The position numbers were made by a program, and so were the translations under genes. A stretch of DNA of 7,093 nt from Betaproteobacteria bacterium (GTDB lineage: Bacteria; Pseudomonadota; Gammaproteobacteria; Burkholderiales; Burkholderiaceae_D), in NCBI GenBank assembly GCA_015655165.1, contig JAATFN010000039.1:1-7093 (forward strand). The letters are read 5' to 3'. Shown here piece by piece: positions 1 through 6,787 of this stretch; position 1 is the first letter of the stretch; each line of letters starts with the position of its first letter. The notes below the pieces were generated by a model. The model did not search any database and was not told the origin of the DNA. It saw only the letters and a program-made list of their open reading frames with translations.

Positions 1-69
1 ACACAACTGGATCTGATCGAGAAAGTCGGTATCCAGAATTACCTGCAAGCCCAAATGATCGAAGAGTAA
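1..69 (+). CDS. bfr: Bacterioferritin, C-terminal end (partial)
   Basis: Only the last 22 codons and the TAA stop are inside the window; the gene enters from the left edge in frame 1. The visible tail reads TQLDLIEKVGIQNYLQAQMI followed by EE. It matches from memory the C-terminus of E. coli bacterioferritin (ELDLIQKMGLQNYLQAQI...) almost residue for residue. Bacterioferritin is a 24-subunit, haem-containing cytoplasmic shell that oxidises and stores iron through a di-iron ferroxidase site. None of the ferroxidase residues or the haem-ligand Met are visible here, so activity cannot be judged. The identification rests on a short but distinctive tail. A two-way terminator follows 29 bp after the stop, and the next gene (GST) points the opposite way. 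Confidence 0.85.
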   Translation, partial: TQLDLIEKVGIQNYLQAQMIEE

Positions 70-98
70 GCTCACACATCGCGTCATCATCCGTACAT

Positions 99-157
99 AA
101 AAAAGCACCGCATAAACGAGTCCATGTAATGGAATCAGTTGAATGCAGTGCTTTTTT
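99..157. terminator. Bidirectional intrinsic terminator between bfr and GST
   Basis: The arm AAAAAAGCACCGCA (99-112) pairs with TGCAGTGCTTTTTT (144-157). Read on the minus strand (end of GST) the single imperfection is a G-U wobble and the stem runs into TTTTTT. Read on the plus strand (end of bfr) it is a C-A mismatch, also followed by TTTTTT. The 31-nt apical part contains a second hairpin, TCCAT-GTA-ATGGA (121-133). The stem therefore looks better suited to the GST transcript but probably serves both convergent genes. Confidence 0.85.
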
Positions 158-170
158 ATTGATAGTATTT

Positions 171-788
171 TTAAGCAGTAATCATTGGTGGTGCGGTATC
201 TTTAAACGACTGGCGCTCGCCAAGTTTATCGATTAGTACAGCAAGACGTGGATAGTCTTCACGCCAAGACACATCCGGAAAACGCAGCGTCAACCAGTCT
301 AATGCACAACCAACAGTAATATCGGCTAGCGAATATTGTAAGCCGGTGCAATAGGGTTTATCCCCCAAGCCGGCATCCATCGCTTTAATCGATGCATGAA
401 CTTTTTTCCACTGCCGTTCAATCCATTGCTGGCTTTGTAATTGTTCCGGCCGCTGCTTTTCCAGGCGAATCGCGACTGCTGCATCCAGCAGACCATCAGC
501 CAATGCCTCCCAGCAAAGTACTTCGGCACGCCCACGACCATTTTCAGGGAGTAATTTACCAACAGGTGTTAATGTATTGAGATAGCCAACAATCACGGAT
601 GAATCGAACAAAGCACCGCCATCATCCATCACAAGGCAAGGTACTTTCCCCAGAGGATTGATCTGCAAAATCGTAGAATGCTCACTCCACACATCTTCCA
701 ACACAAGGTCACATTCGATTTTCTTTTCGACCATCACAATGCGGACTTTACGAACATACGGGCTAGCCAGAGAAGCAATCAGTTTCAT
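171..788 (-). CDS. Glutathione S-transferase family protein (YibF-like)
   Basis: This is a complete 205-residue cytosolic GST-fold protein that closely resembles E. coli YibF in length and sequence. The thioredoxin-like N-terminal domain begins MKLIASLASPYVRKV, with the Ser9-Pro10 turn that sits at the glutathione thiol in this group. The cis-proline motif NPLGKVP ends at Pro50, and DSSVI (62-66) matches the segment that binds the gamma-glutamyl part of glutathione. The helical C-terminal domain carries SLADITVG (153-160), the N-capping box typical of GSTs. Residues expected for glutathione binding are present, but the substrate cannot be deduced; YibF-type proteins have poorly defined roles. 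The start has no clear Shine-Dalgarno sequence, yet the N-terminus matches the family exactly. The gene is convergent with bfr, divergent from purB, and appears to be transcribed alone from the promoter at 818-826. Confidence 0.93.
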   Translation of the reverse strand: MKLIASLASPYVRKVRIVMVEKKIECDLVLEDVWSEHSTILQINPLGKVPCLVMDDGGALFDSSVIVGYLNTLTPVGKLLPENGRGRAEVLCWEALADGLLDAAVAIRLEKQRPEQLQSQQWIERQWKKVHASIKAMDAGLGDKPYCTGLQYSLADITVGCALDWLTLRFPDVSWREDYPRLAVLIDKLGERQSFKDTAPPMITA

Positions 789-817
789 GCAAACAATTTC
801 AAATGGTAAACCGGCTG

Positions 818-826
818 ATTATAGCA
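818..826 (-). promoter_or_regulatory. Extended -10 promoter of the GST gene
   Basis: The minus strand reads TGCTATAAT, a perfect TGnTATAAT extended -10. The matching -35 position (about 841-846) holds GTGGTG, a poor match, as is usual when an extended -10 compensates. Transcription would start near 811 and give a leader of about 22 nt before the GST ATG. The inferred promoter lies directly beside the palindrome at 824-854. Confidence 0.6.
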
Positions 827-854
827 CCAAAGACCCTTTTCACCACTTTGGTGC
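824..854. repeat. Perfect 9-bp inverted repeat, candidate operator
   Basis: GCACCAAAG (824-832) and CTTTGGTGC (846-854) are exact reverse complements separated by 13 bp. The arm-to-arm repeat distance is 22 bp, close to two helical turns, so both arms face the same side of the DNA. The repeat covers the spacer and -35 region of the inferred GST promoter. Neither strand has a T-run after it, so a terminator is unlikely. A protein-binding operator is an inference; no cognate regulator gene is in the window. Confidence 0.55.
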
Positions 855-905
855 CTGCCATGAACGCTGTCTTCATATGACAGGCATCTTCTCGAAGGCG
901 GTCAA

Positions 906-914
906 TGGTAAAAT
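906..914 (+). promoter_or_regulatory. Candidate extended -10 promoter for purB
   Basis: TGGTAAAAT fits TGn followed by TAAAAT (five of six against TATAAT). No good -35 is visible at the right distance. Transcription would start near 921, giving a leader of about 70 nt before the purB ATG at 991. No E. coli-type PurR operator is recognisable nearby. Confidence 0.35.
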
Positions 915-930
915 CATGCTTTATTCATGA

Positions 931-2358
<1,428 letters not shown>

Positions 2359-2367
2359 AACGTAGCA

Positions 2368-2395
2368 GGTCACATCCCATAGACCGGTTGTGACC
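2368..2395. repeat. 7-bp inverted repeat after purB
   Basis: GGTCACA (2368-2374) and TGTGACC (2389-2395) are exact reverse complements with a 14-nt loop that contains the palindrome ACCGGT. The hairpin begins nine bases after the purB stop, where a terminator would sit, but no T-run follows on the plus strand. It may stabilise the 3' end, act with Rho, or be an operator. The role is undecided. Confidence 0.4.
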
Positions 2396-2462
2396 ATACG
2401 TGTTAACAGCTATAGCGCAAAACGACATGCCGTCAGCGTGATACTGCTAGATGCACGTCTAT

Positions 2463-2488
2463 GCGCCAGATCATTTCGCGATCAGCGC
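2463..2488. repeat. GCGC/GATC hairpin upstream of pdxH
   Basis: GCGC (2463-2466) pairs with GCGC (2485-2488) and GATC (2469-2472) with GATC (2480-2483), with a small asymmetric bulge and a seven-base loop. No T-run follows. The element overlaps the candidate -35 of pdxH, so it could be DNA-level or simply chance. Confidence 0.25.
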
Positions 2489-2503
2489 TAGTCGGTGCAT
2501 AAT
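2475..2503 (+). promoter_or_regulatory. Candidate sigma70 promoter for pdxH
   Basis: TTCGCG (2475-2480, weak -35) and CATAAT (2498-2503, five of six against TATAAT) are spaced by 17 bp. Transcription would begin near 2510, about 26 nt before the pdxH start. The -10 is convincing and the -35 is not. Confidence 0.4.
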
Positions 2504-2523
2504 AAGACATTCACAATAGCCAC

Positions 2524-2527
2524 AGGA
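2524..2527 (+). promoter_or_regulatory. Ribosome binding site of pdxH
   Basis: AGGA lies eight bases before the ATG at 2536 and supports that start. Confidence 0.6.
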
Positions 2528-2535
2528 TAAAACGC

Positions 2536-3171
2536 ATGTCGATTGCAGACCTTCGTAAAGATTACAAGCGCGCCAGTTTATCTGAAACTGATACCGTTGC
2601 TGATCCGATCATACAATTCCAGCAGTGGTTTAACGAAGCGTTGACATCCGAAGTTCCGGAAGCCAATGCAATGAGTTTATCCACAGTCGGTGAAGATGGC
2701 AGACCATCATCGCGCACCGTCTTGATTAAAGAAATCAACGATAAAGGTTTTACCTGGTTTACCAATTACCATAGCAGAAAAGGCAGGGAATTACTGCATC
2801 ATCCATTTGCGGCATTATTGTTTCACTGGATCGAATTAGAACGTCAGGTAAGAATCGAAGGACGTGTCGAGCGCGTATCAGCCGAGGAAAGTGACACCTA
2901 TTACTATAGTCGTCCTGTCGGGAGCCAGTTAGGTGCCATCGCTTCCCGACAAAGTGAACCAGCAGCCAGCAGATACGAGATCGAGGCACGACTCGATGCA
3001 GTTAAAAGCCAGTTTGGGGAACATCCTGTACGCCCTGAACATTGGGGTGGATATCGTGTTGTACCAGACAGAATCGAATTTTGGCAAGGACGCCCGTCGC
3101 GTCTACATGACCGCATTGTCTACATCAAAGATGCTGACAACAGCTGGATCAAACAACGCCTGCAGCCGTAA
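2536..3171 (+). CDS. pdxH: Pyridoxamine 5'-phosphate oxidase
   Basis: PdxH is a cytoplasmic FMN-dependent homodimer that oxidises pyridoxamine or pyridoxine 5'-phosphate to pyridoxal 5'-phosphate, using oxygen and releasing peroxide. It is the last step of vitamin B6 synthesis and salvage. The protein is 211 residues, close to the 218 of E. coli. FMN-contacting segments are visible: RTVLIK (60-65), [11 protein letters not shown] (76-86) and [10 protein letters not shown] (104-113). [17 protein letters not shown] (125-141) is a family hallmark, and the C-terminal signature ends [11 protein letters not shown] (183-193). Arg189 and His191 match the substrate-binding Arg197 and His199 of the E. 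coli enzyme. AGGA eight bases upstream fixes the start. It has its own candidate promoter and a terminator overlapping the convergent msrA. Confidence 0.97.
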   Translation: MSIADLRKDYKRASLSETDTVADPIIQFQQWFNEALTSEVPEANAMSLSTVGEDGRPSSRTVLIKEINDKGFTWFTNYHSRKGRELLHHPFAALLFHWIELERQVRIEGRVERVSAEESDTYYYSRPVGSQLGAIASRQSEPAASRYEIEARLDAVKSQFGEHPVRPEHWGGYRVVPDRIEFWQGRPSRLHDRIVYIKDADNSWIKQRLQP

Positions 3172-3180
3172 CATTGTTGA

Positions 3181-3206
3181 CCGCCAGTTTACTGCTGGCG
3201 GCTTTT
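3181..3206 (+). terminator. pdxH terminator, overlapping the end of msrA
   Basis: CCGCCAG (3181-3187) pairs perfectly with CTGGCGG (3195-3201) around a seven-base loop, followed by C and TTTT (3203-3206) on the plus strand. The msrA stop codon (3189-3191, minus) sits in the loop and the last msrA codons form the 3' arm. On the minus strand no T-run follows, so it is an intrinsic terminator mainly for pdxH. Confidence 0.75.
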
Positions 3207-3722
3207 CTCGCCAAACACCGCTTTGAATTTTTCCAGCTTTGGCGCAATCACGAATGCGCAGTACCCCTGAAACGGATGCTGGCGGTAAAAATTCTGATGG
3301 CAATCTTCTGCTTTGTAATATGCCTTGAGCGGCACAATCTCGGTCACAATCGGCGCATCCCATACCAAACCCATCTCGGCTACAATCTGTTTGGCAGTAT
3401 CAAGCTGCGCATTTGATTGATAATAAATTGCCGAACGGTATTGGGTACCAACGTCATTACCCTGACGATTTAATGTGGTCGGATCATGTATGGTAAAAAA
3501 GATCTCGAGTATTTCACGATAACTGACCACATCAGGATCAAACGTCAATTTAATGACCTCTGTATGCCCTGTTTTTCCTGTGCCCACTTGCTCATAGGTA
3601 GGATTGTCCACTTGCCCGCCAGCATAGCCGGACTCGACATGCAATATACCTTTTAACTCCTGATACACCGCTTCCAGGCACCAGAAGCAGCCACCACCTA
3701 ACACTGCTGTTTCATTTGCCAT
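3189..3722 (-). CDS. msrA: Peptide-methionine (S)-S-oxide reductase
   Basis: MsrA repairs oxidised proteins by reducing methionine-S-sulfoxide, with electrons usually supplied by thioredoxin. The chosen start gives 177 residues, a typical single-domain MsrA. The catalytic motif GCFWC places the nucleophile at Cys12. By ungapped offset from E. coli MsrA (Cys51, Tyr82, Glu94, Tyr134), the equivalents Tyr43, Glu55 and Tyr95 are all present. GYAGG (32-36), DPTTLNRQGNDVGTQYRS and the C-terminal GYCAFVIAPKLEKF with resolving Cys155 complete the family pattern. An upstream in-frame ATG at 3776 would add 18 residues unlike MsrA. The internal ATG at 3722 has GGGGA seven bases before it and is preferred. 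An odd point is Cys141 in AEDCHQ, where homologues usually have Tyr or Asp. The gene is convergent with pdxH and divergent from the flavin reductase gene. Confidence 0.96.
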   Translation of the reverse strand: MANETAVLGGGCFWCLEAVYQELKGILHVESGYAGGQVDNPTYEQVGTGKTGHTEVIKLTFDPDVVSYREILEIFFTIHDPTTLNRQGNDVGTQYRSAIYYQSNAQLDTAKQIVAEMGLVWDAPIVTEIVPLKAYYKAEDCHQNFYRQHPFQGYCAFVIAPKLEKFKAVFGEKSRQQ

Positions 3723-3729
3723 AATGAAT

Positions 3730-3734
3730 TCCCC
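3730..3734 (-). promoter_or_regulatory. Ribosome binding site that fixes the msrA start
   Basis: The minus strand reads GGGGA, seven bases before the ATG at 3722. This favours the 177-residue product over the longer reading from 3776. Confidence 0.65.
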
Positions 3735-3765
3735 GCAATTGCTTTTCGTGCATAAACTGTAACTG

Positions 3766-3795
3766 ATAATGTACAAACAAAGAATAAAATATCAA
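3766..3795 (-). promoter_or_regulatory. Candidate msrA promoter
   Basis: On the minus strand TTGATA (3790-3795, five of six for -35) and CATTAT (3766-3771, four of six for -10) are 18 bp apart. Transcription would begin near 3758, about 36 nt before the msrA ATG. The -35 overlaps the left arm of the inverted repeat at 3793-3825. Confidence 0.4.
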
Positions 3796-3825
3796 CAATT
3801 GATCATATTTTAAACTCAATTGTTG
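3793..3825. repeat. Perfect 10-bp inverted repeat between msrA and flavin reductase
   Basis: CAACAATTGA (3793-3802) and TCAATTGTTG (3816-3825) are exact reverse complements with a 13-bp spacer. Each arm holds the palindrome CAATTG, and the left arm overlaps a smaller palindrome, ATCAA-CAA-TTGAT (3791-3803). The position in a divergent promoter region, over the candidate msrA -35, suggests an operator. No regulator gene is nearby, and the DNA is AT-rich, so some palindromy may be chance. Confidence 0.5.
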
Positions 3826-3927
3826 CAATTTAACTTCTTTACATAGCCCAACTGTACCTTTTAAAAGACACCTCACACGCCTAGAATACGATACCATCAA
3901 AAATTATATTTACTTATTTCCAAATAG

Positions 3928-3946
3928 AGTAATAAAAATCATTACT
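3928..3946. repeat. AGTAAT/ATTACT inverted repeat before the flavin reductase gene
   Basis: AGTAAT (3928-3933) and ATTACT (3941-3946) are exact reverse complements spaced by seven bases, 14 bp before the ATG at 3961. The AT-rich stem is too weak to be a convincing terminator. An operator is possible but unproved. Confidence 0.25.
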
Positions 3947-3960
3947 TTTTGGCATAATGT

Positions 3961-4521
3961 ATGTTTTCCCTTATTCGCTCTTCAAGTTCTCCAATGCCTA
4001 CAAGTAGCACAACATCATCTTCCAGCGGATTCGATGCCAATTATTTCCGCAAGGCACTATCACAATTCGCAACAGGCATTACTGTTATTACGACACGCTT
4101 AAATGACGGGTCACTCGTTGGGCTGACTGCCAGCTCATTTAATTCAGTATCACTGGATCCCCCACTGGTTTTATGGAGTTTATCCAACCAATCATCCAGC
4201 ATGACAGCATTTCAACATGCATCACATTATGTAATTAATGTCTTAAGTGCCGATCAGGCATCACTGGCCGAGCAGTTCGCACGCAAAAATGTTAACCGTT
4301 TCGAGCAAGTCGACTTCACGCTATCAACACATGGACATCCAATTTTAAACGGCAGTGCCGCATGGTTTGAATGTAAAAACCGCAGCCGCTACACAGAAGG
4401 CGACCATGTCATTTTTGTTGGTGAAGTCGAACGCTGCAATGTGGCACCACAAGCCGCACTGGTCTATCATGGCAGCGCCTTTGCAACAACTGCCAGTATA
4501 AAAAACAAAATCAGTAAGTAA
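3961..4521 (+). CDS. Flavin reductase family protein (RutF/DIM6-NTAB type)
   Basis: This family binds FMN and uses NAD(P)H to make reduced flavin, often for a partner monooxygenase, though some members act alone. The 186-residue product shows the FMN-binding split-barrel pattern: FRKALSQFATGITVITT (29-45), GLTASSFNSVSLDPPLVL (54-71), the GDHVIFVGEV segment (147-156), and a late LVYHGSAF (167-174). No partner monooxygenase lies in the window, so the substrate system is unknown and no gene name is given. The first 23 residues are serine- and threonine-rich and outside the domain. A second in-frame ATG at 3994 gives a 175-residue protein; neither start has a good Shine-Dalgarno. A CATAAT box at 3953-3958, only two bases before the first ATG, slightly favours the later start if it is a real -10. 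The gene stands alone, divergent from msrA and convergent with ompW. Confidence 0.88.
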   Translation: MFSLIRSSSSPMPTSSTTSSSSGFDANYFRKALSQFATGITVITTRLNDGSLVGLTASSFNSVSLDPPLVLWSLSNQSSSMTAFQHASHYVINVLSADQASLAEQFARKNVNRFEQVDFTLSTHGHPILNGSAAWFECKNRSRYTEGDHVIFVGEVERCNVAPQAALVYHGSAFATTASIKNKISK

Positions 4522-4686
4522 AACATATTTGGCATTGTTTCGGCCAAATTAAGTGCTGGCGATTTAGCATGTCTGCTTCGACATGTATCGTCCAACCAGC
4601 CTTGAAAACTATTTTTTTGCTTTACACACCTCACGGGCAAATACTTCGTGCTCAACATCGCGCTCCCCTGTGATTCCTGTACACAC
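4522..4686. other. Gap between flavin reductase and the ompW terminator
   Basis: No convincing gene is seen here. Two hairpins are present: ATTTGGC (4527-4533) with GCCAAAT (4543-4549), beginning five bases after the flavin reductase stop, and CATGTC (4568-4573) with GACATG (4580-4585). Neither has a following T-run on the plus strand. The first is the best candidate 3' end for the flavin reductase mRNA. Short open frames on both strands have no family features. Confidence 0.5.
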
Positions 4687-4723
4687 AAAAAAAATGCCCA
4701 TCTACACTATGGATGAGCATTTT
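4687..4723 (-). terminator. Intrinsic terminator of ompW
   Basis: On the minus strand AAAATGC-T-CATC pairs with GATG-G-GCATTTT around a nine-base loop; the one imperfection is a U-G wobble. Eight Ts follow (4687-4694, including the end of the stem). On the plus strand the same site has a C-A mismatch and only four Ts, so it would be a weaker stop for transcripts from the flavin reductase side. Confidence 0.9.
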
Positions 4724-4794
4724 GTCGCTACCGCTGCAAGCACTGTACAACAAACAGCAAATACTTCCTTCTTATTATATTGAACCCTATTTGC

Positions 4795-5550
4795 CTAGAA
4801 CTTATAACCAACAGAAATAAAGGCAACCAACGGATTGATTGTCAACTCGGTTTCGGACTTGACAGTACTTGTCGGCATGGCTGTTTCGATCTTCGCTTTT
4901 GTTTTCAGGAAAAGGTAAGACAATGAACCAGATACCGACCACTTACTGTCTATCGCATAACTAGCCCCAATGTTGAGCACCGGTGCAAATGAACTTTCCA
5001 GGTCAATGGAAGATTTAGCCGATGTATAAGCACCACTACCACCACTGGCCTGATGCAATTTGGAACTCAGCGCTTGCTGGAATTTGTCTGTCACTTGAAT
5101 GTCCGAGTACCATACATAGGCTAAGCCTGCACCAATTGAAGGACGGAATTTGCTATCGGCTGTCCCAAAATGGTATTTGGCAACAAGTGCCGGACTCCAT
5201 TGTTTCGCATCACCAATCTTCCCGACACCTGCCAATGTTCCGGTACCATCAAGCTTGAATTTAGGCGGAATGCCACCGTCTATCGTCAGGGAAATATTGT
5301 CTGTCAAAAACCGGGTATAAGCAATGCCCAATGTCGCAGCATCATTCACCGTAGAACCGCTACCCGCCATTGTTGCCGTCATCGGGCTCGTCACTTTGAC
5401 CGGCTCGCTCGAGTCCATCGTATGAATATAGAACAAGCCCAGGTTAATTAGATTATCCCCTGCCTTTTGCGCCGAAGCCGATACGGCAAACGTTGCGATG
5501 AATACCACTGACAGCGCTTTAACTACTACTGAACATAGCTTTTTCTTCAT
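4795..5550 (-). CDS. ompW: OmpW family outer membrane beta-barrel protein
   Basis: OmpW proteins are eight-stranded outer-membrane barrels forming a narrow hydrophobic channel for small hydrophobic molecules. The product is 251 residues. A signal peptide is clear: MKKK, a hydrophobic core, then SASA with likely cleavage after Ala27, leaving about 224 residues. Family-like segments are AYTRFLTDNISLTIDGG, WSPALVAKYHFG (118-129) and SKFRPSIGAGLAYVWYSD (133-150), which recall the OmpW pattern of LPPTLMAQ then SKFRPYVGAG. The chain ends VGYKF with the terminal Phe used by the BAM assembly machinery. It is longer than E. coli OmpW (212), with extra Ser/Gly/Ala-rich sequence near 160-185 that may enlarge a loop. 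The start at 5550 is chosen over an in-frame ATG at 5574 because GGAG lies seven bases upstream and the signal peptide then begins normally. It is flanked by its own terminator and a candidate promoter. Confidence 0.9.
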   Translation of the reverse strand: MKKKLCSVVVKALSVVFIATFAVSASAQKAGDNLINLGLFYIHTMDSSEPVKVTSPMTATMAGSGSTVNDAATLGIAYTRFLTDNISLTIDGGIPPKFKLDGTGTLAGVGKIGDAKQWSPALVAKYHFGTADSKFRPSIGAGLAYVWYSDIQVTDKFQQALSSKLHQASGGSGAYTSAKSSIDLESSFAPVLNIGASYAIDSKWSVSGSLSYLFLKTKAKIETAMPTSTVKSETELTINPLVAFISVGYKF

Positions 5551-5557
5551 TTTTCGT

Positions 5558-5561
5558 CTCC
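5558..5561 (-). promoter_or_regulatory. Ribosome binding site that fixes the ompW start
   Basis: GGAG on the minus strand ends seven bases before the ATG at 5550. The alternative upstream ATG at 5574 would put eight unhelpful residues before the signal peptide. Confidence 0.7.
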
Positions 5562-5682
5562 AATTGAGGTGCACTACATCAATCTCATTTCTTTTTTTCT
5601 ACAACCTGAACATTACAATAAAAACAAATAAAAGAACAGTCGTACTATTTATGGGTATCACTATGCCAGCTTTAAATCGCTT

Positions 5683-5710
5683 TGTATAGCATTCTGTGTT
5701 CGTTTGACAA
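5683..5710 (-). promoter_or_regulatory. Candidate sigma70 promoter for ompW
   Basis: On the minus strand TTGTCA (5705-5710, five of six) and TATACA (5683-5688, four of six) are spaced by 16 bp. Transcription would start near 5676 and leave a leader of about 125 nt before the ompW ATG. No FNR-type TTGAT-N4-ATCAA site was found in the region 5551-5760, although enterobacterial ompW is known to respond to oxygen. Confidence 0.5.
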
Positions 5711-5760
5711 CCGGGCACAGTTACTAAAAACCGTACAGACAACAACGAAGATGGAAAGAT

Positions 5761-6786
5761 TTACTGGCGTTTCAAGAGGGATTGAAGCACACCGGCAGAG
5801 TCGTGTGCGGCACGACGCAAGCGGTCGTTTACTCCCTGCCAATGTGTATCTGATGGTAGTGCTTCGACCAAGATCAGGTCTGCACCAGTGTGATCCATGT
5901 CGCGTAATGCGGCATACAGATCATGTGCATATGATGCGGCTGTTTGCGGCATGACAATCTGTGCATGCGCAACGTTGACTGGGATGGTGCGGGTAATCAC
6001 AGCGACTTTATGACCTGCCAGAATCAACGCATCGAGCGTTGCTGACAAGGCATTCAGATCAATCTGGGAAACAGGTGTTTGCGGTGCATAGTGGGCATCT
6101 AATGTACCTGATGCACGCGGTGCGGCTCTATCGGGTAAATTGGGTATCACCCCCAACACTCGGGCTACCTGATCAATACTGATATGTCCGGGACGCAACA
6201 AGACCACACCATGGGTATCAACACGCGAGACATCCAAAATCGTCGACTCGATACCCACATCGCTTTGCCCGCCATCAAGTACATAATCCACCAGCGGCGT
6301 ATCATTGAATTCATCTCTGACATGCTGTGCTGTGGTCGGACTGACATGCCCGAACTTGTTTGCCGAAGGACCAGCAATGCCGCCTTTGCCACCTTTAAAT
6401 TCACGCAAGAGTGCTTGTGCGACAGGATGGGAGGGGCAACGCACACCAATCGAATCCTGACCACCCGTGACGGCATCAGGAATATGCGCCGCACGCTTGA
6501 CAATCAAGGTCAGTGGTCCAGGCCAGAATGCCGCAATGAGTTTTGTGGCTTGAACTGGAACACGCGCAGCCCAATAGCCAATATCGGCTTCAGGGGCGAT
6601 GTGCACAATCACAGGATGATTGGCTGGACGACCTTTCGCTGCATAGATATCGGCAACAGCAGCCGGATTTTCCGCATCGGCACCAAGTCCATAGACTGTC
6701 TCGGTTGGAAATGCGACTAGCTTGCCGGCTTCCAATTTACGTGCAGCCATCTGCACGGCTACCAGATCGATCGCTGTTTGCTGCAT
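5761..6786 (-). CDS. tsaC: L-threonylcarbamoyladenylate synthase, Sua5 type
   Basis: This enzyme makes threonylcarbamoyl-AMP from threonine, bicarbonate and ATP, the first step of the universal tRNA modification t6A at position 37 of ANN-decoding tRNAs. At 341 residues it is the two-domain Sua5 form, not the short TsaC of E. coli (190). The YrdC domain shows PTETVYGLGADA (27-38), the KGR motif (Lys51, Arg53), PGPLTLI (89-95), and SAN (141-143) in GPSANKFGHVSPT. VGIESTILDVS (177-187) and LLRPG follow. The linker motif ASGTLDAHYAP (225-235) leads into the Sua5 C-terminal domain. The start is one base after the purK stop (TAA-T-ATG), so translation is probably coupled. A weak AGG sits inside the purK end. 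No clear intrinsic terminator follows the stop. The purK-sua5 pairing is common in Burkholderiales. Confidence 0.95.
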   Translation of the reverse strand: MQQTAIDLVAVQMAARKLEAGKLVAFPTETVYGLGADAENPAAVADIYAAKGRPANHPVIVHIAPEADIGYWAARVPVQATKLIAAFWPGPLTLIVKRAAHIPDAVTGGQDSIGVRCPSHPVAQALLREFKGGKGGIAGPSANKFGHVSPTTAQHVRDEFNDTPLVDYVLDGGQSDVGIESTILDVSRVDTHGVVLLRPGHISIDQVARVLGVIPNLPDRAAPRASGTLDAHYAPQTPVSQIDLNALSATLDALILAGHKVAVITRTIPVNVAHAQIVMPQTAASYAHDLYAALRDMDHTGADLILVEALPSDTHWQGVNDRLRRAAHDSAGVLQSLLKRQ

Positions 6787-6787
6787 A

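Noticed and set aside
658..930. 90-codon plus-strand open frame across the GST start and the GST-purB gap
   Set aside because: Mostly antisense to GST with no recognisable domain; the intergenic part is better explained by promoter and palindrome.
4467..4688. 73-codon minus-strand open frame with a hydrophobic C-terminal stretch
   Set aside because: It overlaps the end of the flavin reductase gene, lacks a ribosome site, and its hydrophobic tail is the antisense of conserved coding sequence and an AT-rich gap.
4637..4767. Direct repeat GCAAATACTTC at 4637-4647 and 4757-4767, exactly 120 bp apart, flanking the ompW terminator
   Set aside because: Eleven bases in two copies is compatible with chance; there are no inverted ends, transposase or duplication of the DNA next to them.
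6184..6720. 178-codon plus-strand open frame inside sua5
   Set aside because: Antisense shadow of a strongly conserved gene; the composition is that of a reversed coding frame and no start signal is seen.
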